A stretch of 64,000 bases of DNA from an uncultured Lachnospiraceae bacterium (GCA_947577185.1 CANPUE010000001.1:62001-126000); one strand, 5' to 3'. Shown: positions 44,640 through 54,254, numbered from the stretch's first letter. Notes: generated by a model from the sequence alone, not told the origin. Program-made: numbers and translations.

Positions 44640-45402
44640 TTCGTGCACACCCCTTTCCTTTTTTTCGTCTCCCTTTTTCCGTTCTGATATAAATTGCAGA
44701 AAGATTATCCCGCTCTCCCCGTCTCATCACAGCCTCGCCGATCTCTCTCAGCCTTCTTTCTTTTCTTCCTTCCGTCATCCGGGAAGGAAGTAATACCTCT
44801 CCGATTTCCCTTCTTTCTATCCTGCGCCAAAACCCATCGCTGCAGATCAAAAATGCTTCCCCGCTCCTTACAGCGCCCATTTTAAAGTCCGGCCTGAAAT
44901 ACCCGAAACTGCCGACACACTTTGTCAGCATATTTGTCCCCTGTACATGATCCTGCGTCAGAACACGTACTTTGGCCATATCGCTTCCTTTTTGCGTGCT
45001 CAGATGGTAGATCCGGCTGTCCCCCAAATGCCAGATCAGATACTTTTTCTCCCAGAGTACCAGCATGGAAAGCGTCGTGCCCATTTTGAAATTACGCTTA
45101 TCCGCATACCTCTGCAGCCTGCCCTGCACCTGAAAAACTTTCCTCTCCGCACATCGTCTGATGACCCAGAGCGGTTTCTTTTTTCCGATCGCGGGAAGCA
45201 GCCCGTCATAAAACCATGTCACAAGCTCTTCTGTCAGATAACCGCTCGCGCATTCGCCAAGATCAAGGCCCCCCATGCCGTCACAGAGCGCTGCCATGAG
45301 CACCCTGCCCTTTGACGTTAACGCCTGCAGCACGATGAGCGAATCCTGATTGCACGCACGAACGACTCCCTTTTCCCAATATACAGTTGTATCATAAAGC
45401 AT
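44614..45402 (-). CDS. PP2C-family protein serine/threonine phosphatase
   Basis: A 262-residue PP2C phosphatase. Metal-binding motifs are RACNQDSLIV near residue 16 and LCDGMGGLDLGECASG near 45, plus HLGDSRIYHL near 130, LTQDHVQGT, and FLICSDGFWRRI near 185, ending in the RGERDNLSAIYI motif. Shorter N-terminal frame use (ATG at 45402) matches homologues; the GGGGGC site is a little far. It would reverse phosphorylation by the kinase encoded directly downstream. Confidence 0.93.
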   Translation of the reverse strand: MLYDTTVYWEKGVVRACNQDSLIVLQALTSKGRVLMAALCDGMGGLDLGECASGYLTEELVTWFYDGLLPAIGKKKPLWVIRRCAERKVFQVQGRLQRYADKRNFKMGTTLSMLVLWEKKYLIWHLGDSRIYHLSTQKGSDMAKVRVLTQDHVQGTNMLTKCVGSFGYFRPDFKMGAVRSGEAFLICSDGFWRRIERREIGEVLLPSRMTEGRKERRLREIGEAVMRRGERDNLSAIYIRTEKGRRKKGKGCARNDAKDCES

Positions 45403-45494
45403 ATGGTACGCTCTGCCCCCTTTTGATGATTTGTTTCTCCACGATTTACTTAACTCTGATAACTGCAGCGAACTCTGCAAAGATTTTTGAAAGA

Positions 45495-45526
45495 CCGGCA
45501 GAAACGCTCCTGAAGCTTCCTGCCGG
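45495..45526 (-). promoter_or_regulatory. Leader hairpin ahead of the phosphatase-kinase pair
   Basis: Seven-bp arms CCGGCAG and CTGCCGG around an 18-base loop, between the promoter and the PP2C start. No U tract follows closely, so a regulatory leader structure is more likely than a terminator. Confidence 0.4.
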
Positions 45527-45576
45527 AAAATGATCTGAAACTGACAGCTTAAACTGATTTTTATTGCTGTTAAAAA

Positions 45577-45605
45577 ATTATAACCTATTTATGATCCTTT
45601 GACAA
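45577..45605 (-). promoter_or_regulatory. Promoter of the PP2C-kinase operon
   Basis: TTGTCA (45600-45605), 17-base spacer, TATAAT (45577-45582) on the minus strand. Confidence 0.8.
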
Positions 45606-45642
45606 GGATTTTTCTTTTCATTTGTTTATCCTTTTTTGCGTA

Positions 45643-46785
45643 CTATTTTGATTTATCCGCAAGCCATTTATCAAAACGGGATTCAAATTCCTTCTCGTAA
45701 GCAGAACCCGGCGTCGGAATCTCCACCATTTTTCTCTCCCAGGAAGAAAGGTAGATGGCATTGCTCAGCACAAGACTCCTGACTGCCTCCGCACCGTCCG
45801 CGATCATCTCTCCCCTGGCAAAAGCATTGAACAGGGCAGGATACCCCTCTTTCGTCTCTTCCACGGGAATGTCCCGCAGACTCATCTGTGGTCTGCCATA
45901 TAAATTATTTTCCGCAGTGCGGTACTCTCTCTCCGGTCTGTCCAGTTCATAAATGCGAAGCGTGCCTTTCTCGCACACAAGAAGCGCATCGTCAAAGCTG
46001 ATCTCAAAACGGTTCACACCCGCAGCCTCTCCGGTGGAAGCAATGAACACCCCGCTCGCTCCATTCTCCCATTCCATATAGGCAGTCACATCATCCTCAA
46101 CTTCTATCTGATGATATTTTCCCTCATGGCAAAAGCCCTGCACCCTCGATGGCATGCCGCAGATCCACTGCAGCAGATCAAGATTATGCGGGCACTGGTT
46201 TAACAGGGTTCCGCCGCCGTCCATCGCCCATGTCCCTCTCCATGCGGCGCTGCGGTAATAAGCGTCAGGACGATACCAGTCCGTCGCAATCCAGTGAATA
46301 CGTCTGATCCCTCCATATTTTCCGTTCTTTACAATCTCTCGCATTTTTATGTAAATCGGAAAGGTTCTCTGATGGAAAACAAATCCATACCGCAGAAAGG
46401 GATGCAGACTGCGGGCAGCTTCATAGACTTCCTGCATCATGCGCGCCTGCCTCGAAGCAACGCCTGCCGGTTTGTCACAAAGCACATTCAGGCCGCGTTT
46501 CAATCCTTCGGTCACATAATTCTCATGAGAATAATGCGGTGTTACCACGATCACCGTATCGATCTCCACTTCCCTTTTGTCGTATGCCGCATACAGATCT
46601 TCTCCCGATTGATAGAATGGAAAATCCTCCGGCAGATACGGCGCAAGCATGTCGAGACGTTCCTGCGTGATTCTGGTTCCGGCGCAGAGTTCCATGCCGC
46701 AGACCTGTTTTTTGGCAATCATCAGAGCATACTTGCTCCCCATATTCCCCATTCCGATGATCGCAGTTTTCATCTTTTCGTTCAT
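45643..46785 (-). CDS. Gfo/Idh/MocA-family oxidoreductase
   Basis: A 380-residue NAD(P)-dependent sugar or inositol dehydrogenase-like enzyme. The Rossmann motif is AIIGMGNMGSKYA near residue 8, the conserved CDKPAG (EKP-type) lies near 108, and DGGGTLLNQCPHNLDLLQWI carries the catalytic-region histidine near 205. AGGAGG lies seven bases ahead of the ATG. It sits 23 bases after rseP without a terminator, so it may be read from the dxr-rseP transcript. Substrate unknown. Confidence 0.92.
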   Translation of the reverse strand: MNEKMKTAIIGMGNMGSKYALMIAKKQVCGMELCAGTRITQERLDMLAPYLPEDFPFYQSGEDLYAAYDKREVEIDTVIVVTPHYSHENYVTEGLKRGLNVLCDKPAGVASRQARMMQEVYEAARSLHPFLRYGFVFHQRTFPIYIKMREIVKNGKYGGIRRIHWIATDWYRPDAYYRSAAWRGTWAMDGGGTLLNQCPHNLDLLQWICGMPSRVQGFCHEGKYHQIEVEDDVTAYMEWENGASGVFIASTGEAAGVNRFEISFDDALLVCEKGTLRIYELDRPEREYRTAENNLYGRPQMSLRDIPVEETKEGYPALFNAFARGEMIADGAEAVRSLVLSNAIYLSSWERKMVEIPTPGSAYEKEFESRFDKWLADKSK

Positions 46786-46808
46786 GCCCTTCCTCCTGTC
46801 GCAATTCC

Positions 46809-47876
46809 CTATCGAATAATCTTCATGATATCATTGTACATAACAAACACCATCAGGATCATGAAAACCACGAGGCCGGCAAAATGTACCATGCCTTCTT
46901 TTTCCGGCGAAATCGGCTTACCGCGCACTACTTCAATAAACATAAAGACGAGCCTGCCGCCGTCTAATGCAGGCAAAGGAAGGAGATTGAGTATGCCGAG
47001 ATTGACAGACAGCAAAACAATGATATTCATCATCGTAAATATAATGGAAGAAATTCCGTATGGTTTTGCCTCTTCATAAGTGTCTCCGACAAACTGGGCG
47101 ATCCCGATCGGCCCGGAGACGTCTTCTTTCGCAGCCTGCCCGCGGATCAGCATCAAAAGACTTCTGTAAGTCGCCTTAACCCAGTAACGGACCTCATAAA
47201 GACCGTACTGAAAAACCTGAGCCGGGTTACAGTCAAAATGTTCTCCCATCCCTGTAAAACCGATATAGTATCTGCCGTCCTGCTCGCTGTAACGCGGCGT
47301 AAGCGTCATATCCAGCACAGTATCACCGCGTCTGACCTGGATTTCCATCGGCTCTCCCCGATTGAGTGCAGAGATCAGACTTACTTCACGATAAATGCGG
47401 ATCCTCTCACCATCGATCCTCACAATCTCATCTCCGGCAAGAATGCCGGCCTCCTCAGCAGCCGACGACTCTGTGATCTTCTGGATAACCGGTTTATCGG
47501 AACCGTTGAACGCCACGATGATAAGAGAAAAAACAAACGCCAGCAAAAAGTTAAAGATCGGCCCTGCCGCCACTGCCGCGATTCGTGCCCCGACACTGGC
47601 CGACAGAAAAGAATGCTCATCTATCTGCCCGTCTTCCGCTCCGATACCATCGTCCCCGTCAAACATACAGGCGCCGCCGATCGGCAGGAGCTTGAGGGAA
47701 TATTTCGTTTCCCCCCTACGGAAAGAAAGTATCGTAGGGCCCATTCCCACTGCAAATTCCATAACGCGTATCCCGTTTCTTTTTCCGATCAGAAAATGAC
47801 CAAATTCGTGTGAAATGACCACAATGCTAAAAATAATCAAGAATAGTATAATTGTTGTAATCAACCTAATAACCAT
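46809..47876 (-). CDS. rseP: Site-2 (RseP) intramembrane zinc metalloprotease
   Basis: A 355-residue S2P protease that cleaves membrane proteins such as anti-sigma factors. The zinc motif HEFGH lies in the first membrane helix (residues 23-27), a PDZ domain spans about 115-200 (ESSAAEEAGILAGDEIVRID), and the third-ligand motif LNLLPLPALDGGRLVF is near 295. It follows dxr closely, the standard order. Confidence 0.95.
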   Translation of the reverse strand: MVIRLITTIILFLIIFSIVVISHEFGHFLIGKRNGIRVMEFAVGMGPTILSFRRGETKYSLKLLPIGGACMFDGDDGIGAEDGQIDEHSFLSASVGARIAAVAAGPIFNFLLAFVFSLIIVAFNGSDKPVIQKITESSAAEEAGILAGDEIVRIDGERIRIYREVSLISALNRGEPMEIQVRRGDTVLDMTLTPRYSEQDGRYYIGFTGMGEHFDCNPAQVFQYGLYEVRYWVKATYRSLLMLIRGQAAKEDVSGPIGIAQFVGDTYEEAKPYGISSIIFTMMNIIVLLSVNLGILNLLPLPALDGGRLVFMFIEVVRGKPISPEKEGMVHFAGLVVFMILMVFVMYNDIMKIIR

Positions 47877-47908
47877 GCCTTTCTCTCAGCTTGCTGCGAT
47901 GATAGCCT

Positions 47909-49060
47909 TTACGATATCAGACTTTCAATATATTCATATGCTTCTGCCTCCGCCTGCAGAATCTGTTCTACAGAAGGGTTCTCCACTGTCTTATGATGCC
48001 CCATACAACGCTCGATTAATTCCGGAATCTGTAAAAAACCGATTTTATGCCGCAGGAATAAGGCAACTGCCTTCTCATTCGCCGCATTGAACACAGTCGG
48101 CATGCTGCCGCCCATCCCTGCCGCCTCATAAGCGAGCGCCAGGCCCCGGAATGTCTCTGTATCAGGTTTCTCAAAGGTAAGCTGCCCCAATGCAAAAAAA
48201 TCCACCCTTTTGCCCTCAAGCGGTCTTCTGTCGGGATAAAACAGCGCATACTGAATCGGAAGCTTCATATCCGGCACGCCAAGCTGAGCCATAATACCGC
48301 CGTCTGCATATTCCACTGCGGAATGAATAATACTCTGCGGGTGGACGACTACCTGAATCTGCTCAAGCGGCACATCAAACAGCCACCCCGCCTCCATGAC
48401 TTCCAGTCCTTTGTTGACCAAAGAGGCCGAATCGATCGTCACTTTCTGTCCCATCGACCAGTTGGGATGTCTGAGCGCATCCTCCATCGTCATCCCGGAC
48501 AGTTCTTCTTTCCTGCGTCCGCGGAAAGGCCCGCCGGAAGCCGTCAGAATGATTTTGCTCACCCGCTCTTTGTTCTCCCCGTGTAAAGACTGGAAGATCG
48601 CACTGTGCTCACTGTCAACGGGCAAAATCGGAACGCCATGTTCTGCCGCAAGCGGCATGATGATGTGTCCTGCTGTGACCAGCGTCTCTTTATTCGCAAG
48701 CGCGATCGTTTTTCCCTGTTCGATCGCTGCAATGGTCGGCCTGATGCCGATCATACCCACAACGGCGGTTACTAACAGCTCCAGTTCCGTCATCGTGGAG
48801 ACTTCAATCAGCCCTTCCATACCGGAGAGCACTTCCACATCCAGATCCGCTGTCCGGCATTTTAAATCCGCGGCCGCCGCTTCACTCCACATGACAGCCT
48901 TCTCAGGATGAAATTCACGGATCTGCCGCTCCATCAATTCCACATTGGTTCCGGCCGCCAGCGCCGTCACTGTAAGATCCGGATTTTTTCTGACGATTTC
49001 TAATGTCTGTGTCCCGATCGATCCCGTAGACCCCAGTATTCCTATCTTTTTCCTTTGCAT
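47909..49060 (-). CDS. dxr: 1-deoxy-D-xylulose 5-phosphate reductoisomerase
   Basis: A 383-residue Dxr, second enzyme of the MEP isoprenoid pathway, NADPH-dependent. The NADPH motif is LGSTGSIGTQTLEIV near residue 8. Substrate and metal residues lie in LPVDSEHSAIFQ and TASGGPFRGR; ATVDSASLVNKGLE-like TIDSASLVNKGLEVMEA is near 215. It lies between cdsA and rseP. Confidence 0.97.
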   Translation of the reverse strand: MQRKKIGILGSTGSIGTQTLEIVRKNPDLTVTALAAGTNVELMERQIREFHPEKAVMWSEAAAADLKCRTADLDVEVLSGMEGLIEVSTMTELELLVTAVVGMIGIRPTIAAIEQGKTIALANKETLVTAGHIIMPLAAEHGVPILPVDSEHSAIFQSLHGENKERVSKIILTASGGPFRGRRKEELSGMTMEDALRHPNWSMGQKVTIDSASLVNKGLEVMEAGWLFDVPLEQIQVVVHPQSIIHSAVEYADGGIMAQLGVPDMKLPIQYALFYPDRRPLEGKRVDFFALGQLTFEKPDTETFRGLALAYEAAGMGGSMPTVFNAANEKAVALFLRHKIGFLQIPELIERCMGHHKTVENPSVEQILQAEAEAYEYIESLIS

Positions 49061-49088
49061 ATCCGTCCCCTTTCATACTGTCATCTTA

Positions 49089-49952
49089 TCAAATTCCGAC
49101 AATCAGCGCCAGTCCGAAAAAAACAAGCGGCGCCGCAATGATGACACTGTCAAAACGATCCATAATACCGCCATGCCCCGGTATCAGCTTCCCATAATCT
49201 TTGATCTCATTGTCCCTCTTAATGGCAGAAGCCGCCAGATCCCCAACCATGGAAACAAGCGCACCCACTGCGCCAAGACACATTGCTCCGCCCAGGTTCA
49301 GCTGAAACTGCTGTGCGGTAAACGGGTTGATCACGAAATAAGTATACAGCCCGAATAAAAGAGCAGCTCCGGCCACACCGCCGATCCCTCCCTCTACCGA
49401 TTTCTTTGGGCTTAACTTCGGCGCCATCTTATGCCTGCCAAACAACACGCCCACGGCATAAGCACAGGTATCACTGCCCCACGAACACAAAAATACCAGC
49501 CATACCAGATAAATACCGTGGTCCAGTCCCATCCGGATCATATACAGAAACGAAATGAGAACCGGCGCATATACAAATGCAAAAAAAGCTGTCATAACCT
49601 GACCCGCCTTATATCTGGGAAAACTGAATACATACACAAACATAAAAACGATCAGGGAAAGTACGATGCCCATTGCCAGAACACGATATATGGCTCCGAT
49701 ATCATCTACTTCTGAATTTAATATACTGACAGACAATCCGGCATAATACACTACAGTCATCACAAAACCGGATCGTTCCAGACCATTCATCTTTTTTTCC
49801 GCTGTATGCACGCCTGTCGCTTTTGTCAGTTCATAATATCCGATCAGAGAGATCGCACACAGCGCAGCCGTGAGCAGCCATCCTCCTGCCCAAAGAACAA
49901 CAAAGGCAAGAAAAACCAGAATGATGCCGCTAATTAATCTTGTACGAAACAT
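49089..49952 (-). CDS. cdsA: Phosphatidate cytidylyltransferase
   Basis: A 287-residue membrane enzyme making CDP-diacylglycerol. It has about eight hydrophobic segments and the C-terminal signature around SMVGDLAASAIKRDNEIKDY followed by GKLIPGHGGIMDRFDS. Standard position between uppS and dxr. Confidence 0.96.
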   Translation of the reverse strand: MFRTRLISGIILVFLAFVVLWAGGWLLTAALCAISLIGYYELTKATGVHTAEKKMNGLERSGFVMTVVYYAGLSVSILNSEVDDIGAIYRVLAMGIVLSLIVFMFVYVFSFPRYKAGQVMTAFFAFVYAPVLISFLYMIRMGLDHGIYLVWLVFLCSWGSDTCAYAVGVLFGRHKMAPKLSPKKSVEGGIGGVAGAALLFGLYTYFVINPFTAQQFQLNLGGAMCLGAVGALVSMVGDLAASAIKRDNEIKDYGKLIPGHGGIMDRFDSVIIAAPLVFFGLALIVGI

Positions 49953-49971
49953 ATTTCATCATGCCTTTCTC

Positions 49972-50706
49972 TTAATCATTGTCTTCGGGTTCATCCTTCA
50001 CCATGCCATATTTCCTGTTTCTCTTATTATATGACATAACAGCCTTTTCCAATTCTTCCTTTGTAAAATCAGGCCAGGCTGCGTCCGTGATATAAAACTC
50101 CGTATAAGCGATCTGCCAGAGTAAAAAATTAGAGATCCGGTTTTCATTGCAGGTGCGGATCAGCAGGTCAGGCTCCGGCAGATCATGGGTATCCAGTGTA
50201 TCGCTGATCATCTGCTCAGTGATCTCTTCTTGCTTCAAAGTCCCTTCCGCCACTCTCGAAGCCAGTGTCTTTACCGCACGCACGATCTCATCGCGTCCAC
50301 CGTAATTCAACGCGATCTGAAAATGAAGTCCGGTATTATTCCGTGTGGCCTCTTCCAACTGCGCAATCCGCTCCCTGATATCTTCATCAAGTCCGGTCTT
50401 ATCACCAATCACACGGACGCACATATTATTTTTAGCCGCAGTTTTTAAACACGTCTTCATATAATTCCGAAGAAGCTTCATCAGCGCATCCACTTCATCC
50501 CTGGGTCTGTTCCAGTTTTCTGTCGAAAAAGCATACACCGTCAGATATTGGATCCCCATGCGGTAAGCTTCCTCACAGATGACTTCTACTGTCCTGGCAC
50601 CCTGAACATGCCCATAGTTTCGCGGCATTCCCTTGCTCTTAGCCCATCTGCCGTTACCATCCAGAATGATCGCCACATGAGCCGGTATCTTCATACCTTC
50701 TTCCAT
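49972..50706 (-). CDS. uppS: Undecaprenyl diphosphate synthase (isoprenyl transferase)
   Basis: A 244-residue cis-prenyltransferase producing the C55 lipid carrier for cell-wall synthesis. Catalytic motif HVAIILDGNGRWAKSKGMPR near residue 10, YAFSTENWNRP near 70, and the C-terminal DLLIRTCNENRISNFLLWQ with ELE-type end. GGAGG six bases ahead of the ATG at 50706 decides the start; the longer frame is not conserved. Confidence 0.97.
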   Translation of the reverse strand: MEEGMKIPAHVAIILDGNGRWAKSKGMPRNYGHVQGARTVEVICEEAYRMGIQYLTVYAFSTENWNRPRDEVDALMKLLRNYMKTCLKTAAKNNMCVRVIGDKTGLDEDIRERIAQLEEATRNNTGLHFQIALNYGGRDEIVRAVKTLASRVAEGTLKQEEITEQMISDTLDTHDLPEPDLLIRTCNENRISNFLLWQIAYTEFYITDAAWPDFTKEELEKAVMSYNKRNRKYGMVKDEPEDND

Positions 50707-50811
50707 CGTAATCCTCCATTTCTGCTCACGGTATACCCTCCAATAACCGTAAAAAGAATTTCCGGGCAGCCACAGGCCGCCCTGGAAATTCTTCCGCATT
50801 TTTTTACATTT

Positions 50812-51363
50812 CTAAACTGTCATGATCTCTTTCGACTTCTCTTCTACCAGCTTATCCACGTCCTTAATATACTTGTCCGTCAGCTTTTGCAGCTGGTCGC
50901 CCAATTCCTTAATCTCGTCTTCCGAAACCTCCTCTTTGGCAAGTTTCTTGAAAGCATCCATCCCATCACGTCTCGCGTTTCTGACCGCGACTTTATTTTC
51001 TTCGCCCTTCTTTTTAATGTCTTTCACCAGATCTTTTCTGCGTTCCTCAGTCAGTTCCGGGAATACGAGACGGATGACTGCCCCGTCATTACTCGGCGTA
51101 ATACCTACGTCAGACATCATGATCGCCTTTTCAATATTTTTGATCAGACTCTTTTCCCACGGCGCAATCTGTATCATTCTCGGATCAGGAACCGTAATGT
51201 TTCCAACCTGCTGGATCGGTGTCGGGGTTCCGTAATAATCCACTTTGATCCTGTCAAGAACATGCGGATTTGCACGCCCTGCGCGGATCGCTCCAAGATC
51301 CGTAACCAGAAAATCATATGCCTTTTTCATTTTCTCATCATATGGTTTTAATCTGTCGTCCAT
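50812..51363 (-). CDS. frr: Ribosome recycling factor
   Basis: A 183-residue RRF. Conserved RAGRANPHVLDRIKVDYYG (about 30-48), PIQQVGNITVPDPRMIQI and a C-terminal helix with KKLAKEEVSEDEIKELGDQL. AGGAG precedes the ATG. It directly follows pyrH as in most Firmicutes. Confidence 0.97.
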   Translation of the reverse strand: MDDRLKPYDEKMKKAYDFLVTDLGAIRAGRANPHVLDRIKVDYYGTPTPIQQVGNITVPDPRMIQIAPWEKSLIKNIEKAIMMSDVGITPSNDGAVIRLVFPELTEERRKDLVKDIKKKGEENKVAVRNARRDGMDAFKKLAKEEVSEDEIKELGDQLQKLTDKYIKDVDKLVEEKSKEIMTV

Positions 51364-51402
51364 CTTCTCCTAATTACCTTCCTCTCCTATTAATGGCCTG
51401 TC

Positions 51403-52098
51403 CTATACAGTAACTTTTGTTCCGCTAAACTGTCCTTTTATCGTATTGACGATACTGTCTTTCTGATTCAGGCCAAACACCCACATTGGCATCTTATTAT
51501 CCCTTGCCAGAATCGAAGCCGTCATATCCACCACTTGAAGATTCTTTGCGATCACCTCTTCAATGGATACCTCTTCGTATTTTTTCGCTGCAGGATCCGT
51601 CCGGGGATCTACATCGTAGACACCATCTACCGCCTTTGCGAGCAGGATCACATCTGCATCCACCTCAATCGCACGCAGTACAACGCCGGTGTCTGTCGAA
51701 AAGTAAGGATGTCCCGTACCGCCCGCGAAAAAAACCACCCTGTTTTCTGAAAAATATCCGTTTGCTCTGTCTTTGGAAAACAATTCTGTAAAAGAACCGC
51801 ATTCAAAAGGAGTCAGGATATTTGTCATCATGCCGACAGACCGAAAAATCTCAGATACATAAATACAATTCATGATCGTCGCCAGCATCCCGATCTGATC
51901 CGCTTTCGTCCTGTCTATTGTTTCACTGGAACGTCCACGCCAGAAATTTCCGCCGCCGATCACGATACCCGTCTGAATTCCGTCATCCACAAGCTGTTTC
52001 ACCTGCAGAGCAACCCCACGCACCGTCTCTTCATCAAATCCGGTCTTCTTCTCTCCGGCCAGTGCCTCTCCGCTCAACTTCAATAGAATACGCCGCAT
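51403..52098 (-). CDS. pyrH: UMP kinase
   Basis: A 231-residue hexameric UMP kinase. Motifs LLKLSGEALAG near residue 5, GIVIGGGNFWRGR near 45, and GTGHPYFSTDTGVVLRAIEV near 125. Start of the pyrH-frr-uppS-cdsA-dxr-rseP run. Confidence 0.97.
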   Translation of the reverse strand: MRRILLKLSGEALAGEKKTGFDEETVRGVALQVKQLVDDGIQTGIVIGGGNFWRGRSSETIDRTKADQIGMLATIMNCIYVSEIFRSVGMMTNILTPFECGSFTELFSKDRANGYFSENRVVFFAGGTGHPYFSTDTGVVLRAIEVDADVILLAKAVDGVYDVDPRTDPAAKKYEEVSIEEVIAKNLQVVDMTASILARDNKMPMWVFGLNQKDSIVNTIKGQFSGTKVTV

Positions 52099-52132
52099 GT
52101 CCCATCCTTTCCTGTCAACTGCTGTTATCCTG

Positions 52133-53194
52133 TTATTTTTCTTTCTTTTTCTTCAGATCCTCAAAGAATGATGTCGGATTTACATCCGCGTAGCACTGAG
52201 AACACATACCTTCAATTACAGCGCCGTTATTAATCTGTACGGATTTTGATTTGATATTACCCATCACAATCGCTGAAGTATCCAGGATCACCGGTCCCTG
52301 CACATCAATATCGCCCTTAACCGCACCGGCGATGACTGCACTGTTTGCAAAAATATTACCGATGATAACGGAACTCTGACCGATCTTCACGCTGCCTGCG
52401 CTGTTGATCTCACCATTGATCCTTGCGCCTTCTGCGTAGATCTCTGCTGCCTTGGAATTTCCCTGAATAGAACCCGTAATGTTTAATTTACCGAGAATCT
52501 CGATATTTCCGATCACACTGCCGATCAATTCCAAAGAACCGCCGGAAGTGATATCACCTGTAATAGACATGCCTTCTGTAACGACTGCCGTTTCGTCTGA
52601 CACTACTTTTCCTTCTAATTCCATTTTCCTGTTTTCTCCTTTTTTCTCAGCCTGCGCTTTATTTCCTTCCTCATTCACTGCCGGCGCTTCATTCACCGCC
52701 GCTTCTTCCGCTGTCATGATTTCATCCTGTACTGCAGGTTCTTCTGCCACCGGCTCATCCAGTAATGCTTCTTCCGGAAGCGGTTCTGCCAAAAGCGCTT
52801 CTTCTAAAAGCGGTTCCTCCATAAGTGCTTCTTCCGAAAGCGGTTCCTCCATAAGTGCTTCCTCTGAAAGCGGTTCCTCTATAAGTGCCTCTTCCAAAAG
52901 CGGTTCTTCCGACGGCTGCGGAATCGCTTCCAGCTCCGGAAGTTCCAGCCCCACATCGAGATCATCAGCAGCTTCCTCAGCAACAGGTTCCTGCATTTCG
53001 TTACCGGCGCCGATCGCCTCTACCATATCTAACATACTGCTCAAATCCTCTGCGGTAGGCATACTGCCGCGTGCCCCCATATCCGTTTCCACAGCTGCCG
53101 CTTCTCCGGCAAGGGCTGCCTGAAGTTCTTCCTCCGGCATCAGTTCATTTACAGCCTGGGACAGATCATCTTTTAAATCTGAAAAAAAGCCCAT
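52133..53194 (-). CDS. Bactofilin-family protein with repetitive acidic N-terminal region
   Basis: A 353-residue polymer-forming cytoskeletal protein. The bactofilin beta-helix spans about 205-320 (GMSITGDITSGGSLELIGSV, then LNITGSIQGNSKAAEIYAEG, with repeated hydrophobic Gly-rich turns). The N-terminal half is disordered and acidic with an eight-residue EEPLxEEAL-type tandem repeat (about 115-165). The C-terminus adds a CSQCYADVNP cysteine pair, unusual for bactofilins. GGAGG lies nine bases before the ATG at 53194. It may help place wall or division machinery (inference). Confidence 0.9.
   Translation of the reverse strand: MGFFSDLKDDLSQAVNELMPEEELQAALAGEAAAVETDMGARGSMPTAEDLSSMLDMVEAIGAGNEMQEPVAEEAADDLDVGLELPELEAIPQPSEEPLLEEALIEEPLSEEALMEEPLSEEALMEEPLLEEALLAEPLPEEALLDEPVAEEPAVQDEIMTAEEAAVNEAPAVNEEGNKAQAEKKGENRKMELEGKVVSDETAVVTEGMSITGDITSGGSLELIGSVIGNIEILGKLNITGSIQGNSKAAEIYAEGARINGEINSAGSVKIGQSSVIIGNIFANSAVIAGAVKGDIDVQGPVILDTSAIVMGNIKSKSVQINNGAVIEGMCSQCYADVNPTSFFEDLKKKKEK
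52741..52920. repeat. Tandem repeat in the bactofilin gene
   Basis: About six imperfect 24-bp units encoding an alternating EEPL/EEAL acidic repeat. It is coding and in frame, and such units are prone to length change. Confidence 0.8.
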
Positions 53195-53229
53195 TCTATA
53201 ATCCTCCATTCCTTCACTATTTCTAATAA

Positions 53230-54210
53230 TCATTTTTTAATATGTTGTATCGGTTCCGTCTCTTCTGTGATCGGAACAATCACGGTATTTTCCATTGCCT
53301 GAATGCTCTCTATCAGAGCAGGCAGGGCCTGTACCGTAGTATTTTTATTCGATGCATCATGCATCAAAATAATACTCTCCTGATAACGGGGCAGATCTGC
53401 CAGGCAGTTACGAAGTATCGCATCCTCGCTGATGTATGCACCCGTAGCATCCCCTGAGGAGATATTCCAGTCAAAATAAGTAATGTCCTGCTCATCCAGA
53501 TAATCGATGAGCTTTCCCATCTCCACCCTGCTGACTGTATTGCTGCTGCCGCCCGGAAATCTGCAAAATCTGCACCAGACTCCTGTAATATCATATAAAT
53601 ATTCCTGCAATCTGCTCAAATCCTGCGCATAGCTATCCACAGTCTGATAAATCTCGCCAAATTTGTGCGTATAAGAATGCATCGCCAGCGTATGTCCCTC
53701 TTCTACGATCCTCTTATAGGATGCCTGTGCGCTTTCGCCTTCCATCCCTACGACAAAAAATGTCGCTTTCACACCATATTCCGCAAGAATATCCAGTATC
53801 CGGCCTGTATTGCTGCTTGGCCCGTCATCAAATGTCAGATAAACTTTCCGGATGCTGCCATCTGCGGGCAGCGGATCCGGCCCTGCAGTCTCTTCCGTTC
53901 CCCTCCTGCTGTCACGCTTTGAGACAGCAACACCATCTGCTGTATACCTGTCTGTATCATCTCCGGCCTTTGTATCAGCTCCTTCCATATCGCCATCTGG
54001 AGCCTCCGCAGTATACATACGCGCGGTTTCCTGTGCCTGTGCCTGTAATTCCCCCGTTTTCCCATGTGTCACATAATAACGTATTCCCAGCGTAACGCAT
54101 ACACCGGTGGGAATCAATATTGCCATAACGAGGATGAAGATGATGCTTTTTTTCAGGCGGCGTATCCGCCCTGGGCGTGCACGCCCTTCTTCTGTATCTG
54201 TTCCGGCCAT
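53230..54210 (-). CDS. Membrane-anchored polysaccharide (peptidoglycan) deacetylase
   Basis: A 326-residue CE4 deacetylase with one N-terminal membrane helix (IIFILVMAILIPTGVCVTLG near 25-45), a 75-residue linker and the NodB domain. Motifs: YLTFDDGPSSNTGRI (Asp pair), HTLAMHSYTH (HxxxH), RFPGGSSNT, WNISSGDATG and ILMHDAS. It would remove acetyl groups from peptidoglycan or a wall polysaccharide outside the cell. GGAG lies nine bases before the ATG at 54210. Confidence 0.92.
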   Translation of the reverse strand: MAGTDTEEGRARPGRIRRLKKSIIFILVMAILIPTGVCVTLGIRYYVTHGKTGELQAQAQETARMYTAEAPDGDMEGADTKAGDDTDRYTADGVAVSKRDSRRGTEETAGPDPLPADGSIRKVYLTFDDGPSSNTGRILDILAEYGVKATFFVVGMEGESAQASYKRIVEEGHTLAMHSYTHKFGEIYQTVDSYAQDLSRLQEYLYDITGVWCRFCRFPGGSSNTVSRVEMGKLIDYLDEQDITYFDWNISSGDATGAYISEDAILRNCLADLPRYQESIILMHDASNKNTTVQALPALIESIQAMENTVIVPITEETEPIQHIKK

Positions 54211-54248
54211 CTTCATCGGCTCCTTAGTCTTTTCAGTATTTCCTAACT

Positions 54249-54254
54249 ATCATA
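54249..54254 (-). promoter_or_regulatory. Extended -10 element upstream of the deacetylase gene
   Basis: TGGTATGAT on the minus strand (extended -10) with no good -35, about 40 bases before the start. Confidence 0.4.
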
